Shown here one piece after another: positions 19,798 through 24,535 of a DNA stretch of 24,535 nucleotides (position 1 is the first letter of the stretch; each line of letters opens with the position of its first letter). This DNA comes from Gonapodya prolifera JEL478 (Eukaryota > Monoblepharomycota > Monoblepharidomycetes > Monoblepharidales > Gonapodyaceae). The DNA lies in contig KQ965913.1 in the NCBI GenBank assembly GCA_001574975.1, positions 1 to 24,535 on the forward strand. The letters are read 5' to 3'. The position numbers and the translations under genes were made by a program. The notes under the pieces were generated by a model. It was given only the letters and a program-made list of their open reading frames with translations, did no database searches and had not been told where the DNA came from.

Positions 19798-22700
19798 TTA
19801 ACGATGAGATCTGTGCGACTGTGACACTGGTGACGAATTGCGGTGCAGGTGTTGGCCATGTTGTTGAGTAACCCCGTCCGAGCCGTAGTAGGATCCGCTA
19901 AGAGGTCGCTGCATGAGATGGGCTATCGGTAGGATGCGGTACGTGAGACAGAGGACGTTGAGGGGCACCTGATTAGTTGGAACGTACCATCTCCCCAGTC
20001 ACCTCTCTCGACAATCTCCAGCATTACCTGAAAGCACACCGCAAGTAGTGCTGTCAGTTCAGTTACCCGTGTGAGGTGACTGTTGTAGCAAGCTCCTACC
20101 TTGAACAGCCGATCCCGTGACTCTTCTGTAGACCTCCGTCCTGCCTCTTGGATTACGAACACTTGCATCCGAGACCCTTTCCCCCTGTTGCTGGGTCCCG
20201 AAAGTGGTGCTATCTTGACGCTGACACCTCGGAAAGCAGATGCAAAAGCATCGAGGGATCGTGTGCTGAACACTATGAGGATAATAATACATGTTGAAGG
20301 TGACGTAGTGAGGACAGATAAAATAGGGAGCTCGCACGTACCTGTCCCCTTGCGGGGAAATTGCTTTTCTGCTCGGTGGTACAGATCGGCAGTCGCGAGC
20401 ACGAACATCTGGAGGTGATGATGAATGTCAATGCAAAAGGTGTAATGTCAACTCGGTAGTTCGGTGTCTCACAATTTGTAAAGCGGGTGCTCCAGGAGCT
20501 TCTCGAGTTCCCTTCTCCATAGCTTTTGGTATGTACGTGACTTTGATGGGATGAATTCCGTGAGCATCCCTGGCCCAATAGGTGTACTTCGGAAACATTC
20601 TTCCTCACCCGTATACAGCTTCCCATCAAAAGCCGCCCTATACTCTCCACCAACGCTCTGAGCTTCCTCCCTCCTTCTCAAAGTGTCAACCACACTCTCA
20701 TGTTGAGGGTCCGCGAAACCCAGCTCAAACACCGTCGTGTGCCCGTTGGGAAACAGGAACGGCATCCGCACCATGTGCACGAATGTTCCCGAGTCGGTCG
20801 ACGTGCCATCTTCCGAAGACGACTGCTGCAGAAGTCGCGGTCGCTGGGATCCTATCAACGGGTGGTGCGAGAGTGATGAAGTGCGGGAGTGGGTTTGGTT
20901 TGTGTGGGGATTGACAGGCTGCCCCATTTCCATCGGGAACATGAGTGAGTCGTTGGGGTGCGATGCTTGGCTCAGAATGGATGATCGACGGTTGTTGGAC
21001 TGTCCCAACGGCGGTGATGGTGAAGGGCGCCCGTGCGCTGCAACAAAGGCCTCGGGACTCAGGTAAGGCGGTGCAGGTCCATGAACATCGTTAGGAGGTG
21101 TGGGTGGGTTGCCGAGGAGGGACGACCGCTTGGTGGGAGGTGGCACAAACGAAACGTAGGCGGGGCTGGAAGACACAGGGTCCGAAGGTGGTGGGTTGGG
21201 CGGGGTATGAGCCTTGATAGATCCTCGTGCGCCTGGCGAAAGGGAGCGAAGAATGGCATCTGACGTGCGTTTAAAGGGTACGGGACGTATCGCTTGGGGA
21301 GCAAGCAGGCTTGGAGGAGATGTGGTGGACTGAATAGTGTCGCAAACAAGACGTGGGAAAGAATTAGACGGGTCCGACAACTCGGAGACAATTGCAACTC
21401 ACTCCCGAGTCCGACTGCGCTCTCGCGAGACCCCCTGGCACAGAAAGCGGGTTGAGACTCGACCTTCTACCCGAGATGGTGAACAGGACAGAGTCGGACT
21501 GGCTAGTTTCATTCTGAGGCGGCGAAGAGAGGATTGACTCATCCGAGTCTTGGTCCGCGAGATCGTTGCCTCGCTGTGGAGGTGTCTGGGGCGGCATGGA
21601 CGTTGGCCGGTTGGGTGAAGATTTAAGGGATGGTGTTTCGCTCTGAAAGACACTGCTGAGACTGGATCGAATTCTAAATCACACGAAATTGAGTTTAGCG
21701 TGAAAATCGAATACAAGGGCAGTATTTACACTCACTTCTTGAGGAAAGCGTTGTTGACCAACTTCTTCGGCGCAATCCCCTCGACGTCAGCCCTTTGCAA
21801 TATCGCTTGCGGTAGCTCCATAAACGGCACTTTATCCCACAGCTTCTGTTTCGCCTCGTCCGACATCCAGGGCTTGCTCCTGTGTATAGCAATGTAGCCC
21901 CGCACCATTGTGTACGTCTCCGCCGGTGTCCACCCTCCTTGGTTGTCTCGGGACACTTCCAGAGACATTGAACGTATGGGAATACTGTCAGCGTGGTTGT
22001 ACGATTGTGATAGGCGAGGGGAGGGCGTCCGGGGCGGGCGGGTGGTTCGCCAGACAACTTTGGCGCGGTCGGCGACTTCGAGGAAGAAGGCCATTGAGCA
22101 CCCAGACAGCGCGGACGGGTCGTCCATCAGTGCATTTGCGGCGGCGTCGAGTACAGCAGGGTGCGTTTGTCCCAGGTTGTTGTGGAGCTCCTCAATTTCC
22201 TGGATCGAGACAGACTTGTCGAACGTGACAAGAGTCCAAATCGACTCCGCAGAAACAAGCGGGACGGTGATACCGGCGTTCCTCTTCGCTTTAAAAAAGG
22301 CTCCGACGAGTTCCACCCGCCCCGAGACATCCGTGTTCTCCAGAATGCGTTCAAACGAGTCCGGACTGAGGAGGGAGAGCGCTTTGGGGTCCGTGAGAGC
22401 AGAGCCTGCGAGGTCCATGAAACGCTTTGTGGACTGTTCAGAGATGTCGACACAATCCCATTTCACCGCTTGGATCGCAATGTGATGAAGCTCGTCCAGC
22501 GACGCACGGGCCTCCTGTTCCGCATCTATTGCAGCACGCAGCGCCCGTCCGTAGTATTGCTTTGGCTCATCCAGGCGAAAAAGATCTGATATTTTGTACA
22601 CGCCTAAGATGACTTCCCATCTACCGTCGGCGATGGCCATTGAACTTGTTTCAAGGGGCTCGTCGGTATACAAGTACCACAACACGAAGCCCAGTGCTTC

Positions 22701-23269
22701 TAGAAGTACTGGGTGCTCGGGCATGATTGGGAGGTTGTATGAAGGGGGTTCCAAAGACGGCTCCCGGGGTTGAGAGAAAAGCTCGTCAAAGAATTTGGAG
22801 CGACGTGCAAGGACTGTGAGAAAATCCACGAGCCTGAGATAATGGATTACAGAGATACAATTACTGCAGTGACTCACCAACTCGATGGGCCGGGAACGTG
22901 GACATCTGGCACGTGGGTGATCTTACACTGCGGCTAATCGTCGACAGTGCGCGGATTACTCACATTTCCCTCTGCAGTCTGAAGTTTCAATATGGCATCT
23001 ACGTATTTCTGCGATTTCAGAAATGGTACGAATCCAAGCGCGAGTTCCGCAGCAGTGTTCTCTTGACCCTCCTTGGAACCGGGAACGGCACTCTTGTCGC
23101 GACTTCGCGACCTTCGCCCCTTGGAAGACGACGGACTTTTTGGGGAATGTGATCGTGTCCGCGAATGTGTTTGCGACGACTTCCTCCGGACAGGGGACGC
23201 CTGGTGTGGGGTGTCGGGGGGAGCGGTCTCGCGAGGATCCAGGTCCGACGCCCGGGGAGACGATAGCAT
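19798..23269 (-). CDS. BTB/POZ-domain protein, paralogue 2; apparent one-base frame break near the 3' end
   Basis: Paralogue of 13918-17308. Nine exons: 23269-22964, 22905-22878, 22813-21736, 21673-21403, 21329-20473, 20408-20342, 20272-20100, 20027-19988, 19922-19798. The N-terminus is Ser/Arg/Pro-rich; LALGFVPFLKSQKYVDAILK precedes the BTB core MSTFPAHRV, VLARRSKFFDELF, VLWYLYTDEP. A helical region ends with GWTPAETYTMVRGYIAIHRS and LPQAILQRADVEGIAPKK; a long Ser/Pro-rich stretch follows, then FLFPNGHTTVFELGFADP. The C-terminal module is present (VKIAPLSGPSNRGKG, STEESRDRLFK, VMLEIVERGDWGD) with a His/Ser-rich tail ending SHRSHR and TAA at 19798. Exons sum to 2945 bases, one short of a multiple of three. 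The mismatch falls at the 20473/20408 junction, where the exon ends AAATT before GTGAG while the paralogue ends AATTC. As written, the last module is lost and the protein stops near residue 850. With it, about 981 residues. Confidence 0.75.
22878..22905 (-). other. 28-base microexon of BTB gene 2
   Basis: It encodes MSTFPAHRV plus one base and is flanked by a CCAG acceptor and a GTGAGT donor. Length and phase equal those of the microexon in paralogue 1 (16934-16961), which fixes the reading of the BTB core in both genes. Confidence 0.8.
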
Positions 23270-23533
23270 GGGACCGGGGGAATCGAGGATGTGCGTGTGC
23301 AGGGAGTGGGTGACAGGGAACCCGGGGTGTCGAGAAATGGTTGGCTGACAGGTGCGGGAATGGAACCGGCGCCCTATCTTTGCCCTGAAGTAGTACCCTG
23401 AGATCACTTCTCCTCCCCCAATCGCGGAAAAAATGACTCAAGAATGCGTGCTCATATATCACGCCAGCAACCAGCAAAAGAATGTCGGGCTTTATCTGTC
23501 GCGCGCATCTTTTACAAACAAAAGTACATCAAT
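23270..23533. other. Spacer upstream of BTB gene 2
   Basis: This holds the 5' leader and promoter of BTB gene 2 and the 3' flank of the SMC5-like pseudogene. In-frame ATGs exist up to 23407 but add sequence with no counterpart in the paralogue, so the start at 23269 is preferred. No other gene is seen. Confidence 0.45.
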
Positions 23534-24535
23534 TCACCCAAGCAAAGGGCACAACTCAGTGGAGTCCTGCGGCCCCCCGCGATTAAGTTGTCCCGTCCTA
23601 ATTAAGTCGCACAGACCGGAACATTTCGCCGAAGCTCTTGCTGCACGACTTGCGTTCAATTGCCGCTTCCGTTCGATGAAACCCTGCAGCGTGAACTTGC
23701 GATATGGAAGGTGGTCTCCATTGAACACGACACATATCCTCGCGTTCTCGTGATACTCGAGGTCTTGAAGGAGCTTGGGTGTCACAAAAAATTACTGAGA
23801 CGAGCTGTCCCGGCAAGAAACCTCCACGAACTGGGAATGAACAAGACGCTCGTTGCGGGTGTCCAGGCCTATATTTCCAGTTGACATCAGTAACAACATG
23901 ACCCCAACTAATGAAGCACCAAAGCGGGTTGGAACGAACCTTGGTTGATTTCGTCGACAATTCGGAAGGGCACAATGACCAGTTCTTGTATGGACATCAG
24001 ATACAGAATAGTTCGACGTTGTAATACGAAATTAGCCCCCAAAAAAGAAATGCCCCAACCTCGCCCGCTAATCACCCCACCACATTGTCGAGCTGGAGAA
24101 AGAACCTGAAGCGATTCCGGGTCACGGAACTTGACGAGTGAAGAAGTTAGAGGAGTCACAGACAGCCCTGGCCTCACTAGCCCTCCGTCGCAGCGTCTCA
24201 ATCTCAGCTTCAACGTCGCGAGCGGCTTTTTTGCGCTGCTCCTCTCTCCTCCGCGCGGCCCTCAGTTCCGATTTGGCGTTATCCGCAGCTCCTCCAATCT
24301 TCTGCGGGCCTCCGTGATTGTCATGATCTCCCCCGTAATATTGTTGTACTCCTTTCTGGCTTTTCGCGTTGTTGTGTGCTTGTTACGCGTCCCGATTTTA
24401 TTGCTTCGATTGCCTGCTGCAATGGCCGATCTTCATCCTACAGCCGTGCTTGCTCAGCTTCAAGGTTCCGGAAGTGCACACGTCCTGCCTTATAATCGGC
24501 GTGGTCTTGCTTGTACTCCATATATGCCACTGCAG
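23534..24535 (-). pseudogene. SMC5-like pseudogene, C-terminal part, cut by the window edge
   Basis: SMC5 is the ATPase arm of the SMC5/6 complex in DNA repair and chromosome segregation, normally single-copy and essential. Recognisable on the minus strand: coiled coil (YMEYKQDHADYKAGRVHF, later SELRAARRREEQRKKAARDV), VKFRDPESLQVLSPARQ, ILYLMSIQELVIVPFR with the Walker B VDEINQG (about 23940-23962), an intron (23939-23869), then LDTRNERLVHSQFVEVSCRD and TPKLLQDLEYHENARICVVF with GDHLP. It is broken: TAG at 24438-24440 in the coiled coil; a one-base frame change between EARRRLEEL and DNAKSEL; the ABC signature after RQ reads CGG and then becomes unrelated for about 20 codons; and TAA at 23792-23794 where the family has Tyr before the TPKLL motif. 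The rest of the gene lies beyond 24535. An intact copy is presumably elsewhere in the genome. Confidence 0.75.

Noticed and set aside
23905-24213. Reading the SMC5-like segment as an intact gene with an extra intron replacing the damaged ABC signature.
   Set aside because: A GTGATT donor is possible, but no AG acceptor lies before ILYLMS, and nonsense codons elsewhere still break the gene.
1-24535. CRISPR array, bacterial operon, or prokaryotic defence system.
   Set aside because: No spaced direct repeats; genes are intron-rich and fungal throughout.

Overview
The window looks like nuclear DNA from a filamentous basidiomycete, probably an Agaricomycete. Genes are cut by many short GT-AG introns of roughly 45-100 bases. 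The recognisable host genes are a 15-exon CSC1/OSCA-type channel, BTB proteins, pectin-type esterases and an SMC5 relative. Everything here is read by eye from the sequence; no database search was run.

Left part (about 100-8750): a CpG-starved, AT-richer block that is a graveyard of mobile-element genes. It holds an unidentified broken multi-exon coding block (about 265-2030, +), a degenerate hAT-type transposase (about 2300-3700, +), an integrase-type DDE transposase with HTH-like N-terminus (5379-6780, +), and two minus-strand remnants, one of them carrying half of a RING finger (6996-7624 and 7867-9090). The bases before about 90 and after about 8800 are CpG-rich, so this looks like an island of old, probably methylated, transposons between normal host DNA.

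Right part (9626-24535): host-type DNA, every gene on the minus strand. In transcription order (right to left): an SMC5-like pseudogene fragment running off the right edge; a BTB-domain protein (19798-23269); a dead rhamnogalacturonan acetylesterase copy (18640-19468); a second, better kept acetylesterase copy (17471-18303); a second BTB paralogue (13918-17308); and a complete 1016-residue CSC1/OSCA/TMEM63-family cation channel (9626-13640). The exon models of the channel (15 exons) and of the left BTB gene (10 exons) both close in frame end to end.

The main biology is gene duplication and decay. The two BTB genes share intron positions, four identical exon lengths (28, 67, 173 and 40 bases) and a C-terminal module I do not recognise. 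The two acetylesterase copies are similar through promoter, coding region and 3' flank. The order BTB - esterase - esterase - BTB is not a simple tandem repeat of one unit. In each pair at least one copy carries a lesion, often exactly at a splice junction, so the locus appears caught in pseudogenisation. The nearest thing to an undescribed system is the BTB family with its unknown C-terminal module; I see no evidence of a defence-type or otherwise new multi-gene machine.
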